Source: Erysipelotrichaceae bacterium (GTDB lineage: Bacteria; Bacillota_I; Bacilli_A; Erysipelotrichales; Erysipelotrichaceae). From it: a stretch of 64,000 nucleotides of DNA. The DNA is taken from NCBI GenBank assembly GCA_017431225.1, contig JAFRLM010000022.1:62001-126000 (forward strand). The letters run 5' to 3'. The notes under the pieces were generated by a model. That model did no database searches. It saw nothing but the letters and a program-made list of their open reading frames with translations, and had not been told where the DNA came from. Every line of letters begins with the position of its first letter. The first letter of the stretch is position 1. A program made the translations under genes and the position numbers. Below, piece by piece: positions 43,841 to 51,941 of this stretch.

Positions 43841-44709
43841 TGGTCATCGATATCCACGTCCACCCGGCTTTTTTCGAACCGATCAACGGAGATGAGGAAA
43901 AAGAACAGCTCCGTCACGATGAACTGAACCTGCATAAAAACGGCACGGCACCGCTGAAGCACTTCTTCAACAAAATGAAATGCGCCGGCATCGACCGCGT
44001 CTGCCTGCTGCCGGAAGACTACAGTTCCGGAAGCGGCGGAGAACCGCTCGTCAGCAACGAGGAGGTCCGCAGGCTCGTCGGCCTCGCGCCGGACCGTTTC
44101 ATCGGTTTCGCGTCGGTCGATCCGCATGACAAAAAGGCGCCGGAAAAACTTGAACGGGCATTTGCCGAATACGATCTGAAAGGACTGAAGCTGCATCCTG
44201 CGCGTCAGCATTTCGCCCCGGCGGAAAAGCTCCTGGATCCGCTTTATGATATCTGCGAGAAATATGACCGGCCGGTGATCTTTCACAGCGGTCTTTCGTT
44301 CGAACCGCACGCTCTGACTGAGAACTGCCATCCGCTGAAATTTGAGCCGCTGGCGGAGAAACGTCCGGGCTTGCGCATCTCGCTCGCGCATTTCGGCTGG
44401 CCGTGGTGCCGCGAAGTGGCGATGCTGATGCTGAAGTATCCCAATGTCTATACCGATACCGGCGCTCTCTATTTCGACAGCGCCCGAGAATTCTATACTC
44501 AGATGCTGACACGGGACGTGCCGATGACCTGGATCGACCGCAGTCTGCGCCACCAGGTGATGTTCGGCACCAACGATCCGCGTTTCGAAATGATCCGCAT
44601 GGCCAAGGCGATCGCGGAACTCGGGTTCCGGGAGAGCACGCTGGAACTGATCATGGGCAGGAATGCCGTGGAATTCATGCATTATGACCCGGAAAGGAGC
44701 ACCGAATGA
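43840..44709 (+). CDS. Amidohydro_2 family metal hydrolase
   Basis: 289 residues; ATG overlaps the frlC stop by one base. Amidohydrolase_2 (PF04909) features: VIDIHVHP (metal HxH, residues 5-7), GLKLHPARQHF (about 110), VIFHSGLSFEPHAL (His about 148), LAHFGWPWC (His about 185), FGTNDPRF (Asp about 245). The family includes decarboxylases (e.g. of aromatic acids) and hydrolases of lactones. Not part of known frl operons; probably processes a part of the substrate other than the sugar-amine link. Followed by yjbQ with an ATGA overlap. Confidence 0.8.
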   Translation: MVIDIHVHPAFFEPINGDEEKEQLRHDELNLHKNGTAPLKHFFNKMKCAGIDRVCLLPEDYSSGSGGEPLVSNEEVRRLVGLAPDRFIGFASVDPHDKKAPEKLERAFAEYDLKGLKLHPARQHFAPAEKLLDPLYDICEKYDRPVIFHSGLSFEPHALTENCHPLKFEPLAEKRPGLRISLAHFGWPWCREVAMLMLKYPNVYTDTGALYFDSAREFYTQMLTRDVPMTWIDRSLRHQVMFGTNDPRFEMIRMAKAIAELGFRESTLELIMGRNAVEFMHYDPERSTE

Positions 44710-45134
44710 TCAAGATCGTCCTGCTTAAGATCATGACCGATGAGTACAACCAGTATTTCATCATCACGGAAGATGTGAAGAAAGCTGTCGCCGCCTCCGG
44801 CATCCGCAACGGCATGGTGACGGTCGAGACCCGGCATACGACGACCGGCATCACCGTCAATGAGGCTCTCGAGTGCCTTGAAAGCGACATCGATGTCTTT
44901 CTTTCCCGGCTTGTCCCGGAGAATGCTCCGTATTCGCACTGCCATATGCTGCCGGATTACGGCAGCACCGGCGGCAATCCGACAGGGCATCTCAAGGCGC
45001 TGCTGACCGGGAACCACTGTCATTTTCCGATCATCGACGGCGAACTGGTCGCCGGCGGTGCCCAGGATATCTGGTTCTGTGAATACGACGGACCCTCGCA
45101 GCGGACCGTCAGCATCATCATCGAAGGCGAATAA
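44706..45134 (+). CDS. YjbQ/UPF0047 family protein
   Basis: 142 residues, full length. The family core is clear: GMVTVETRHTTTGITVNEA (about 38-56), SHCHMLPDYGSTGGNPTGHLKALLTGN, then DIWFCEYDGPSQRTVSI. His residues in HTT, HCHM and NHCHF resemble the metal site of YjbQ. E. coli YjbQ shows thiamin-phosphate-synthase side activity; its true role is unsettled. Here it overlaps the amidohydrolase by 4 bases and ends the operon. Confidence 0.88.
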   Translation: MIKIVLLKIMTDEYNQYFIITEDVKKAVAASGIRNGMVTVETRHTTTGITVNEALECLESDIDVFLSRLVPENAPYSHCHMLPDYGSTGGNPTGHLKALLTGNHCHFPIIDGELVAGGAQDIWFCEYDGPSQRTVSIIIEGE

Positions 45135-45144
45135 GGATAATAAA

Positions 45145-45174
45145 AGCGGCTGCAGATTCTGAACTGCAGCCGCT
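45145..45174. terminator. Terminator between convergent genes
   Basis: Perfect 11-bp stem AGCGGCTGCAG / CTGCAGCCGCT, 8-base loop. Only a short T-rich tail on the plus strand (GTTCTTTC) and TTTTATTAT on the minus strand. Confidence 0.7.
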
Positions 45175-45195
45175 GTTCTTTCAGAGGATCCGGCT

Positions 45196-46041
45196 TTATC
45201 GTTCCGGGATGAAGGTGCGCAGATAGTCGACTGTCTGCTTATGGGCGGCATGGGGATCGAACCAGTAGATCGAGTCGTTGATCTCGAGGTCGACGATCGA
45301 ACTGTAATCATGTCTTTCCAGCGTCTCGATATACTCCTTCAGAGGCAGATTGCCGCTTCCGCAGATCTCGTGATGGGCATCGGAGAAGTGAATGAATCCG
45401 ATCTTTTCCCCGCCGAAGCGTTCGAAATACTGCTCGAGCGTCTCCCCGGCGACATTCATCGCCACGAGGTCGACGCAGACCTTCAGGGCCGGGGAATCCA
45501 CAGCCTTCAGGATCGTTTCGATGTCTCCGATCGTCGTGCAGAGATTGCTTTCGTAAGGCTGCAGCTGTTCCAGCATCATCGTGATGCCTTTCTTCTCCGC
45601 TTCCGCGCAGATGCGGGCGATCGCATCGACGCAGATGTCCATGCTCTGCTGTCTGGGAAGGTCACGGAGACCGGTCCCGGTATTGATGAAAAGACGGTCG
45701 GTGCCGAGTGTCAGCGCGTCATCCATGCTCATCGAGAAGAAGTCGATCGTTCGCTGGACGGTCTTCCTGTTGGGATCGGCGATGCTGTAGGGATATGCCA
45801 GGGTCTCCGGTGTGTAGATGACGAATTTCATGCCGCGGTCTTCGGCTTTCTGACGAAGTTCCTTCAGGAACGCGGCAGCTCCTTCATCGGTATAGTCGAA
45901 ACGGTAAAAATGCGGGATACCGCCCCAGAAGTCGATATTCCGTATCCCGATGGACTGCAGTGAGTCCAGGACATAATCAAATGAGTATTGCTGGTAGGAA
46001 GGGGTCATGACGGCAAAGTCATTCAGGGTTATTTTCTTCAT
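45196..46041 (-). CDS. FrlC-like sugar epimerase/isomerase (paralogue 2)
   Basis: 281 residues from ATG 46041, 8 bases after AAAGG; ATG 46047 would lie only 2 bases from it. TIM-barrel epimerase with IRNIDFWGGIPHFYRF, YTPETLAYPYSI, MLEQLQPYESN (metal Glu), VCVDLVAMN (Asp), GFIHFSDAHHE (His) and SIVDLEINDS (Glu). It is more distant from E. coli FrlC than the 43010 gene. Probably epimerises another ketosamine or sugar phosphate of the same pathway. Transcribed alone against the operon, and divergent from the GntR genes with a 73-base shared gap. Confidence 0.82.
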   Translation of the reverse strand: MKKITLNDFAVMTPSYQQYSFDYVLDSLQSIGIRNIDFWGGIPHFYRFDYTDEGAAAFLKELRQKAEDRGMKFVIYTPETLAYPYSIADPNRKTVQRTIDFFSMSMDDALTLGTDRLFINTGTGLRDLPRQQSMDICVDAIARICAEAEKKGITMMLEQLQPYESNLCTTIGDIETILKAVDSPALKVCVDLVAMNVAGETLEQYFERFGGEKIGFIHFSDAHHEICGSGNLPLKEYIETLERHDYSSIVDLEINDSIYWFDPHAAHKQTVDYLRTFIPER

Positions 46042-46114
46042 ATGCATTTCCTTTTTTTCTTCCTTTACCTATATAATATTGTAAAGCGGCAAACAGTCAC
46101 AAGGATTATTGAAC

Positions 46115-46834
46115 ATGGCAGCAGTTAAGATCTCCCCCGGGAGGGAAGCGATTGAGAAGATCGAGGATTTCATCAAAGTAAACCGTGTAAAAGCGCACAC
46201 CAGGATCCCCTGTGAAAAGGATCTGTGCGAGTTTTGGAATATCAGCCGCTCGACGCTCCGCCAGGCTGTGGATGAACTTGTCGAGAACGGTGTCCTTTAC
46301 CGCATTCCGAACAAAGGCGTCTATGTGGCGGAGCCCCATTATCTGCGTGATATGGCCGGTGTTGCCGCGATGGTCCGTGACCTGCTGGATCAGGGACACA
46401 CGCTTACGAAAGAGATCCTTTCGATGAATGTGATCGAAGCCAGCAAACAGATCTCAAGAAAACTGCGGGTCCGGCTGGGAACAAAAGTGTATGAGATCAT
46501 CAAATGCCGCAAGGTCGACGGCGTGCCCTGCACGATCGAAACGACCTATATGGCCGTCGAACGCTATCCCGGTTTCACGGATTATTACAACGAAAACGCG
46601 TCGATGGATCCGATCTTCGAAGAACATTACGATACGGTCGAGACCTCCGGTACCGAACAGATCAGCGTTGCCTACGCCACGGAAGCGGAAGCCGAGATCC
46701 TGGATATCGAAAGCGGTGCTCCGCTGTTCTTTGCCTCCGGTGTCGCACTGGACCAGAACAAGCAGACCGTCATGTTCTACAAGCAGCTGATCCGTTCCGA
46801 TAAATTCACCTTCGTGTGTACGATAGAAAGCTGA
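46115..46834 (+). CDS. GntR/HutC-type regulator with UTRA domain (1)
   Basis: 239 residues. N-terminal winged HTH of GntR type: HTRIPCEKDLCEFWNISRSTLRQAV, NGVLYRIPNKGVYVAEP (about 28-72). A UTRA ligand domain follows (VYEIIKCRKVDGVPCTIETTYM, FFASGVALDQNKQTVMFYKQLIRSD). E. coli FrlR, repressor of frl, has this architecture. The ligand is probably a phosphorylated ketosamine (inference). AAGG 10 bases before ATG 46115. In operon with a second GntR protein 8 bases later, divergent from the FrlC-like epimerase. Confidence 0.9.
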   Translation: MAAVKISPGREAIEKIEDFIKVNRVKAHTRIPCEKDLCEFWNISRSTLRQAVDELVENGVLYRIPNKGVYVAEPHYLRDMAGVAAMVRDLLDQGHTLTKEILSMNVIEASKQISRKLRVRLGTKVYEIIKCRKVDGVPCTIETTYMAVERYPGFTDYYNENASMDPIFEEHYDTVETSGTEQISVAYATEAEAEILDIESGAPLFFASGVALDQNKQTVMFYKQLIRSDKFTFVCTIES

Positions 46835-46841
46835 GGAAACC

Positions 46842-47564
46842 ATGGCAAAAGCAGAATACAAGATGCCGATCTATCTTCAGCTGCGCGAGCTGATCCGAAA
46901 CAAGATCGAAGAAGGGGAATATATGCCGGGAACGGCGATCCCCTCGGAAAACAAACTGGCCGAGACGTTCGGACTGAACCGGCTTACGATCCGCAACGCC
47001 GTAGATGCTCTGGTCAACGAAGGCCTGCTGCGCCGGGTTCAGGGCAAAGGCGTTTTCGTCGTCGGCAAGAAGAACGAGATCTCGATCGAGGAACATGCCG
47101 GATTTGTCAGCGACTCCTTCAAGAACGATACGAGGCTATCGATCAGGGAACTGCAGAAGACGGAAAGAGCAGCTGGTAACAAATATGCCAATCTGTTCGG
47201 TCTGGAACTGGAGGACGGGATCTACTATATCCGGCAGCTGCATACGATCAACGGCACCGCGACTTCGATCGAAGAGTTCTTCGTACCGAAGGAAGTGCTT
47301 CCTTCCCTGGATTCGGTCAATTCGTCTGTTTTCACGTTTCGCGACATCATGTCCTTCTATGGGATCGACCTCACGAAGATGACGCAGTCGCTCCGGATCG
47401 TCAAGGGCTTTTCCAAGATCCGGAAGATGCTGAATATGCCGGAGGAGGTGGCTCTCTTCCTGCTGGAATGCGATTTCTATAACGAAAAGGGAAGTGTCAT
47501 TGCTCACAGTATCTCCTATATCCGCAGCGATATGCAGACCTTCACCGTCAGTCTGCATAAGTGA
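46842..47564 (+). CDS. GntR/HutC-type regulator with UTRA domain (2)
   Basis: 240 residues. HTH: MPIYLQLRELIRNKIEEGEY, IPSENKLAETFGLNRLTIRNAV, LRRVQGKGVFVVGKK. The UTRA domain runs from about residue 95 (YIRQLHTINGTATSIEEFFV) to the end (SISYIRSDMQTFTVSLHK). Clearly a separate protein from the first GntR, about equal in length but with many differences, so the pair may sense two ligands. GAGGAAACC ribosome site. Confidence 0.9.
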   Translation: MAKAEYKMPIYLQLRELIRNKIEEGEYMPGTAIPSENKLAETFGLNRLTIRNAVDALVNEGLLRRVQGKGVFVVGKKNEISIEEHAGFVSDSFKNDTRLSIRELQKTERAAGNKYANLFGLELEDGIYYIRQLHTINGTATSIEEFFVPKEVLPSLDSVNSSVFTFRDIMSFYGIDLTKMTQSLRIVKGFSKIRKMLNMPEEVALFLLECDFYNEKGSVIAHSISYIRSDMQTFTVSLHK

Positions 47565-47587
47565 TCCTGCAGAAAAGAGCAGACAGG

Positions 47588-47611
47588 AGTCTTCCGGAAG
47601 GAAGACTTTTT
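47588..47611 (+). terminator. Intrinsic terminator of the gntR pair
   Basis: AGTCTTCC / GGAAGACT with GGAA tetraloop, TTTTT tail. Confidence 0.88.
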
Positions 47612-47613
47612 CA

Positions 47614-47643
47614 ATATAAAAAGCCTCCGCTCTGGCGGAAAGC
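47614..47643 (-). terminator. Intrinsic terminator of ttcA
   Basis: Minus strand: GCTT-T-CCGC / GCGGAGGC with one bulged T, followed by TTTTTATATT; immediately after the ttcA stop. Confidence 0.75.
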
Positions 47644-48399
47644 TCATTCCGGATCGTCTTCTTCGCTTCGCTGCCACAGAGCCGCCTGTGCGGTATTCGT
47701 CAGCGAAGTCAGAAGATTCTTTTTGGCGCCGGGATAGTCATGTTCGATCTTTTTCAGCAGCTCCTTCATCTCCGTCCGTTTGGTCTTGCCGTCGACCGGA
47801 CAGCCGCTCTTGAGACGCGGCACTTCAAGGCTTTTGACAGTCTTCAGGATATCTTTTTCCTCACAGTAGATGAATGGCCGGATCAACCGGATGTCTTCTC
47901 TGGAAAGATACATATTCGGTTCAAAGGAAGCGATCTTGGCGCCGTAGATCATATTCAGCAGCAGCGTCTCGACCGCATCATCGGCATGATGGCCGTACGC
48001 GATCTTGTTGCAGCTGTTCTCCTTGGCGGTCTTGACGACAGCGCCTTTTTTCAGCTGTGAGCAGCGGCTGCACTGCACCTTGCCGTCCTTGAGATAGAGA
48101 TCGAGGATATCCGCGATCCGGCTTTTGACGCTGATATGCGGGATCTCGTATTTGTCGAGGAAATCCCAAAGCGGAGTGAAATCCTCCTCCCCGAAATTCA
48201 GATCGATATGGATCCCCAGGATCTCAAAACGCTTGTTCAGGCTTTTCTCCGCCAGCTTCTGGTAGATATAGAGACTGTAGAGCAGAAGCGAGGAATCCTT
48301 GCCGCCGGAAAGACCGACCGCGATCTTATCGCCGTCTTCGATCAGATGGAAATCGTGGTCTGCCCGGCGCATCTGCCCGAGAATGTGTTTCATGTTCAT
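47644..48399 (-). CDS. ttcA: TtcA-type tRNA 2-thiolation enzyme
   Basis: 251 residues. PP-loop AVGLSGGKDSSLLL (about 28), CSRC (about 110-113) and a later Cys in LKSGCPVDGKT (about 204), the three Cys that hold the 4Fe-4S cluster of TtcA. YGHHADDAVETLLLNMIYG is typical. TtcA inserts sulfur at C32 of tRNA. No ribosome site precedes the ATG; a -10-like TAGAAT ends 6 bases upstream, so the mRNA is likely leaderless. ATG 48393 is an alternative start. Divergent from truB, 49 bases apart. Confidence 0.88.
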   Translation of the reverse strand: MNMKHILGQMRRADHDFHLIEDGDKIAVGLSGGKDSSLLLYSLYIYQKLAEKSLNKRFEILGIHIDLNFGEEDFTPLWDFLDKYEIPHISVKSRIADILDLYLKDGKVQCSRCSQLKKGAVVKTAKENSCNKIAYGHHADDAVETLLLNMIYGAKIASFEPNMYLSREDIRLIRPFIYCEEKDILKTVKSLEVPRLKSGCPVDGKTKRTEMKELLKKIEHDYPGAKKNLLTSLTNTAQAALWQRSEEDDPE

Positions 48400-48405
48400 A
48401 AGCTA

Positions 48406-48441
48406 ATTCTAGTATAAAGTCACTCAAAAACAAGGTATAAT
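48406..48441. promoter_or_regulatory. Back-to-back promoters for ttcA and truB
   Basis: Minus strand: TTGTTT (48433-48428), 16-base spacer, TAGAAT (48411-48406), 6 bases before the ttcA ATG. Plus strand: a perfect TATAAT (48436-48441), 7 bases before the truB ATG. The two promoters overlap, so the genes may compete, and both transcripts should be leaderless. Confidence 0.55.
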
Positions 48442-48448
48442 ATTTTCC

Positions 48449-49297
48449 ATGCAGAATGTCTTATTTATTGATAAGCCAAAAGGAATGACGAGCTTTGCCC
48501 TGTGCAAGGATATGCGTCCGGTCTTCGGCACCCGCTCGATCGGTCATACCGGCACCCTGGATCCCAACGCGACCGGCGTCATGATCATCCTTCTGGATAA
48601 GGCGACCAAAGCCAACCAGTTTCTGACCGGTGTCGGCAAGGAATATATCGCGACTGTTGAGCTGGGGTACGAGACCGATACCCTGGATATCGACGGTCAT
48701 ACCGTGCAGGAAAAGGAAGTCCTGCCTTTTGGAAGAGAAGAGCTGGAGAAGATCCTGCTTTCCTTTCTCGGTCCCCAGAAACAGACCCCGCCGCTGACCA
48801 GCGCGGTCCGGATCAAGGGGAAACGCTTATATGAATACCAGCGCGAAGGCAGGGAAGTCGAGATCCCGGAAAGGGATGTCGAGATCCATGAACTCGAGCT
48901 TTTAAAGATGGAAGGGAAAGAGATCGTTCTGCGCTGTTCGGTCAGCAGCGGGACCTATATCCGTTCCCTGGTCCGCGACATCTTCGCGAAGACCGGAAAT
49001 CTCGCTACCCTGAAAGATCTGCAGCGCACCCGCACCGGTACGGTAACGATCGACATGTGCGACCCATATGAGGAAGTGATCAAAGGGAATTATCATCTGC
49101 ATTCCCTGCACGATCTTTTAAAGGAACGCTATTACGCGATCGAATGCGAAAGACCGGAAGATATCAAAAGCGGCAAGGCTGTCGCTTTGAACTGCGAAGC
49201 GGACAAGGTCTATTTCTACCAGGGAGAAGAACCGCTGGCGGTATACGAACGCAGCGCGGACGACGGACTCTACCGTTCTGTCAGAGGGCTTTTCTGA
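48449..49297 (+). CDS. truB: tRNA pseudouridine-55 synthase TruB
   Basis: 282 residues. FIDKPKGMTSF, GHTGTLDPNATGVMII with the catalytic Asp (about 38), KEYIATVELGYETDT, PPLTSAVRIKGKRLYEY, CSVSSGTYIRSLVRDI; complete TruB with a short C-terminal tail. Isomerises U55 in the T loop of tRNA. No Shine-Dalgarno; see the promoter note for leaderless start. The stop overlaps the ribF start (TGATG). Confidence 0.95.
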   Translation: MQNVLFIDKPKGMTSFALCKDMRPVFGTRSIGHTGTLDPNATGVMIILLDKATKANQFLTGVGKEYIATVELGYETDTLDIDGHTVQEKEVLPFGREELEKILLSFLGPQKQTPPLTSAVRIKGKRLYEYQREGREVEIPERDVEIHELELLKMEGKEIVLRCSVSSGTYIRSLVRDIFAKTGNLATLKDLQRTRTGTVTIDMCDPYEEVIKGNYHLHSLHDLLKERYYAIECERPEDIKSGKAVALNCEADKVYFYQGEEPLAVYERSADDGLYRSVRGLF

Positions 49298-50232
49298 TGC
49301 GTATCATTGAACTGGATCCGCGCAAAGATCCATCCTATAGTGAAGAGAACTGTGCCTGTATCGGCTATTTTGACGGACTTCACCGCGGCCATCAGGCGCT
49401 TTTGCGTGAAATGAAAGAAGCCGCGGAAGAAAGCGGCTCCGGGAAGGCGGTCATCACCTTTGACCGTGATCCTCTGGAAGTGGTCACCGGCAGGAAACAG
49501 AAACAGATCCTGCGCCGGGAAACGCTGTATGAGATGCTGGAAAGATCCGGTGTTGAGACCGTCTTCCTGATCCCGTTCAGCGAAGAGATCGCGGCGATGC
49601 CGGCGGAAGACTTCCGGAAAAACTTCCTTTACCGTCTGCATCTGAAAACGCTTGTCTGCGGTTTTGATTTCCGTTACGGCTATCAGGGGAAGGGGACTGC
49701 CGCTGTTTTAAAAGAAGCGCAGGACCGTCCTTTTGAAGTGCGCGTGATCGGTGAGATCAGCGAGGACGGACAGAAGATCTCCTCTACCGCGGTCAAACAG
49801 TTCCTGGAAAAGGGAGAGATCGAAAACGTCAACCGCTTCCTCGGTTATACCTATCATCTTGAAGGGAATGTCATCCACGGCCTGCAGAACGGCCGTAAGA
49901 TGGGATTTCCGACGGCGAATATCGAACTTGATCCGCAGCTCGTCCTGCCCCGGACCGGCGTCTACGCGGGCTACGCGAAGGTGCAGGGAGAGTTTTACCG
50001 GGCGATGATCAATCTCGGCAGCAACCCCACGGTGAGTGAGAGTCCGCTGCTGCATCTGGAAACACATCTGATCGGTTCCGGGGAAGATCTTTACGGACAG
50101 AAAGCATGCCTGTATTTTACGAAGCGTCTGCGTCCGGAGATCACCTTCAACGGCCTTGAAGAACTGCGTGAGCAGCTCGTTAAAGACCGGGAAACAGTCA
50201 TGAACACTTCGGAGCAGGTATATGAGTTTTGA
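49297..50232 (+). CDS. ribF: Bifunctional riboflavin kinase/FMN adenylyltransferase
   Basis: 311 residues from ATG 49297, overlapping the truB stop by one base; longer in-frame extensions would run inside truB. FAD synthetase domain: CIGYFDGLHRGHQALL (about 20), AVITFDRDP, and ISSTAVKQFLEKGEIENVNRFLG. Riboflavin kinase domain: NGRKMGFPTANIEL (about 204) and GVYAGYA. Makes FMN and FAD from riboflavin and ATP. truB-ribF adjacency is common in Bacillota. Confidence 0.95.
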   Translation: MRIIELDPRKDPSYSEENCACIGYFDGLHRGHQALLREMKEAAEESGSGKAVITFDRDPLEVVTGRKQKQILRRETLYEMLERSGVETVFLIPFSEEIAAMPAEDFRKNFLYRLHLKTLVCGFDFRYGYQGKGTAAVLKEAQDRPFEVRVIGEISEDGQKISSTAVKQFLEKGEIENVNRFLGYTYHLEGNVIHGLQNGRKMGFPTANIELDPQLVLPRTGVYAGYAKVQGEFYRAMINLGSNPTVSESPLLHLETHLIGSGEDLYGQKACLYFTKRLRPEITFNGLEELREQLVKDRETVMNTSEQVYEF

Positions 50233-51505
50233 GGAATCAGTCCGAAGATCCTTTCCCGATAAGGCGGAGGAGATCCTGAAACTGGCGAACGATCCGCCGA
50301 CCAACGGCTTTTTTCTCAACCGCAAAAAAGCCTCCGCTGAGGAGATCCTTTCGCTCTGCGATTTTCCCTGGCGGCGCTACCCGTACAGCGAGGAACTCTA
50401 TTATCATGATTCCCCCGGGATCGGCAGGACAAAGGTCTTTGAGCTCGGTCTGATCTATTCCCAGGAACCCAGTGCCGGCATGCCGGTCACTCTGATCGAC
50501 CCGGATGTCCGGCTGGCCGTTGATCTCTGCGCGGCTCCGGGCGGGAAAAGCTGCGGTCTTCTGTCGCGCATTCCCGAAAGCGCCTGGCTGATCGCCAACG
50601 ATGTGAACTACTCCCGGGCCCAGATCCTTTCCTCGAATCTTGAGCGTCTCGGCTTCAGCAATGTTTCCGTGACTTCGCTGCCGACTGCCCGCATCGCCGA
50701 AAAGCTTTCCGGCAAGGTGGACCTGGTGATCGTGGACGCGCCCTGCTCAGGCGAGGGGATGGTGCGCAAATATCCGCAGATCCGGGAAGAATACAATGAA
50801 CACAATATCGCTCTGAATGCCGAACGGCAGACAGCCGTCCTGGAGGACGCCTATCGCTGTCTCTGCCCCGGCGGACAGTTATTATATTCGACCTGCACCT
50901 TTGCCGAAGAGGAAGATGAACTGCAGGTCAAAGAACTCATGAAACGACATCCCGATCTTGAACTCGTGACGCCGGTACGCGGCGATCTTCCGTATAAAGA
51001 GAGGATGATCAAGCTGAGCTTCACCGAAGGCAGTGAAGGACAGTTCATGGCGCTGCTGCGCCGCAAAGGGGAAAGACCGGCTCTGTCTTTGCCTAAGAAG
51101 CGTCCGGTAAAGGAAAAGCTGATCGAGGACTTTTTAAAGAAGGAGACGGATCTCAAGGAGTACTTCCTTTACCGCGAGAAAGACCGCTACTTCCTGTCCT
51201 TAAGGGAAGAAAATGATTACGGACTTTCCTGTCTGCGCTACGGGATCGATCTCGGCGAACTGAAGAAGGGGCGCTATGAGCCGACCCATGCCTTCTATCG
51301 GGCAAACGTTCTGCAGGGACATTACCGCAACCGGCATTCCCTGAGCGAGGAGGAATATCAGCAGTTCGTGCAGGGTCTTGAGATCGACTGCGCACTGCAG
51401 GGATATACCGCAGTCGACTATAAAGGTTATCCGCTCGGTTTCGGCAAGGCAGCCGCCGGGAAACTCAAGAATAAGTACCCAAAGGGTCTGAGAAGAGTGT
51501 TATAA
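50222..51505 (+). CDS. RsmF-like rRNA (cytosine-C5)-methyltransferase
   Basis: 427 residues, overlapping ribF by 11 bases. NOL1/NOP2/Sun methyltransferase: AVDLCAAPGGKSCGLLS (SAM site, about 100), VDAPCSGEGMVRK (Cys, about 178) and YSTCTFAEEEDE (second, catalytic Cys, about 224). The C-terminal 130 residues (LSLREENDYGLSCLRYGIDLGELKKGRYEP) form the RsmF-type PUA-like extension. It would make m5C in 16S rRNA. Confidence 0.9.
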   Translation: MSFEESVRRSFPDKAEEILKLANDPPTNGFFLNRKKASAEEILSLCDFPWRRYPYSEELYYHDSPGIGRTKVFELGLIYSQEPSAGMPVTLIDPDVRLAVDLCAAPGGKSCGLLSRIPESAWLIANDVNYSRAQILSSNLERLGFSNVSVTSLPTARIAEKLSGKVDLVIVDAPCSGEGMVRKYPQIREEYNEHNIALNAERQTAVLEDAYRCLCPGGQLLYSTCTFAEEEDELQVKELMKRHPDLELVTPVRGDLPYKERMIKLSFTEGSEGQFMALLRRKGERPALSLPKKRPVKEKLIEDFLKKETDLKEYFLYREKDRYFLSLREENDYGLSCLRYGIDLGELKKGRYEPTHAFYRANVLQGHYRNRHSLSEEEYQQFVQGLEIDCALQGYTAVDYKGYPLGFGKAAAGKLKNKYPKGLRRVL

Positions 51506-51506
51506 T
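51498..51506 (+). promoter_or_regulatory. Extended -10 of gls24 over the rsmF stop
   Basis: TGTTATAAT, a perfect extended -10; the rsmF stop codon TAA (51503-51505) lies inside it. Confidence 0.6.
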
Positions 51507-51523
51507 GATTGTTGGAGGTTACT

Positions 51524-51862
51524 ATGGAATATATTGCAATCGACAGTAATGAACTGGTAAACGGCAAAGCATCGTTCTCAACGGATGTTTTCGTAGATAT
51601 AACAGAGACTGCGCTGAAAAAGACAAAAGACGTCACCGCGGCAAAGAAAGACCCGATCGACGTCAGCTACAAGGATAAGAAACTCAGCGTCTCGATCGCG
51701 ATCCGTGTTCTGCTGGGAACCAATGTCGTCAAGATCTGCGAAGCGCTGCAGACCCGTGTACATGACAACATCCTGGAGATGACCGGTATTGACTGCCAGG
51801 ACATCAGCCTGGATATCGCCGGCTTCTTTACCAAGGAAAAAGAAAAAGCGAAAGAACAATGA
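51524..51862 (+). CDS. Asp23/Gls24 family envelope stress protein
   Basis: 112 residues from ATG 51524, with TTGGAGG upstream. It contains the Asp23 core: DVFVDITETALKKTKDV, then VSIAIRVLLGTNVVKICEALQTRVHDNILEMTGI and the final beta strand DISLDIAGF. The Lys-rich C-terminus is typical. Members are small cytoplasmic proteins attached near the membrane and linked to envelope stress. Own promoter and terminator. Confidence 0.88.
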   Translation: MEYIAIDSNELVNGKASFSTDVFVDITETALKKTKDVTAAKKDPIDVSYKDKKLSVSIAIRVLLGTNVVKICEALQTRVHDNILEMTGIDCQDISLDIAGFFTKEKEKAKEQ

Positions 51863-51867
51863 ATCGG

Positions 51868-51894
51868 AAACTCCTCTGCGAAGAGGAGTTTTTT
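51868..51894 (+). terminator. Intrinsic terminator
   Basis: Perfect 10-bp stem AAACTCCTCT / AGAGGAGTTT with GCGA loop and further T. Confidence 0.9.
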
Positions 51895-51941
51895 ATTGGG
51901 TTGCGCTATAATGGAAAGGTAAACGAAAGAAAGGGTATTTC

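Noticed and set aside
49144-49296. Upstream extension of ribF
   Set aside because: Lies within truB; ATG 49297 with TGATG overlap begins the conserved domain.
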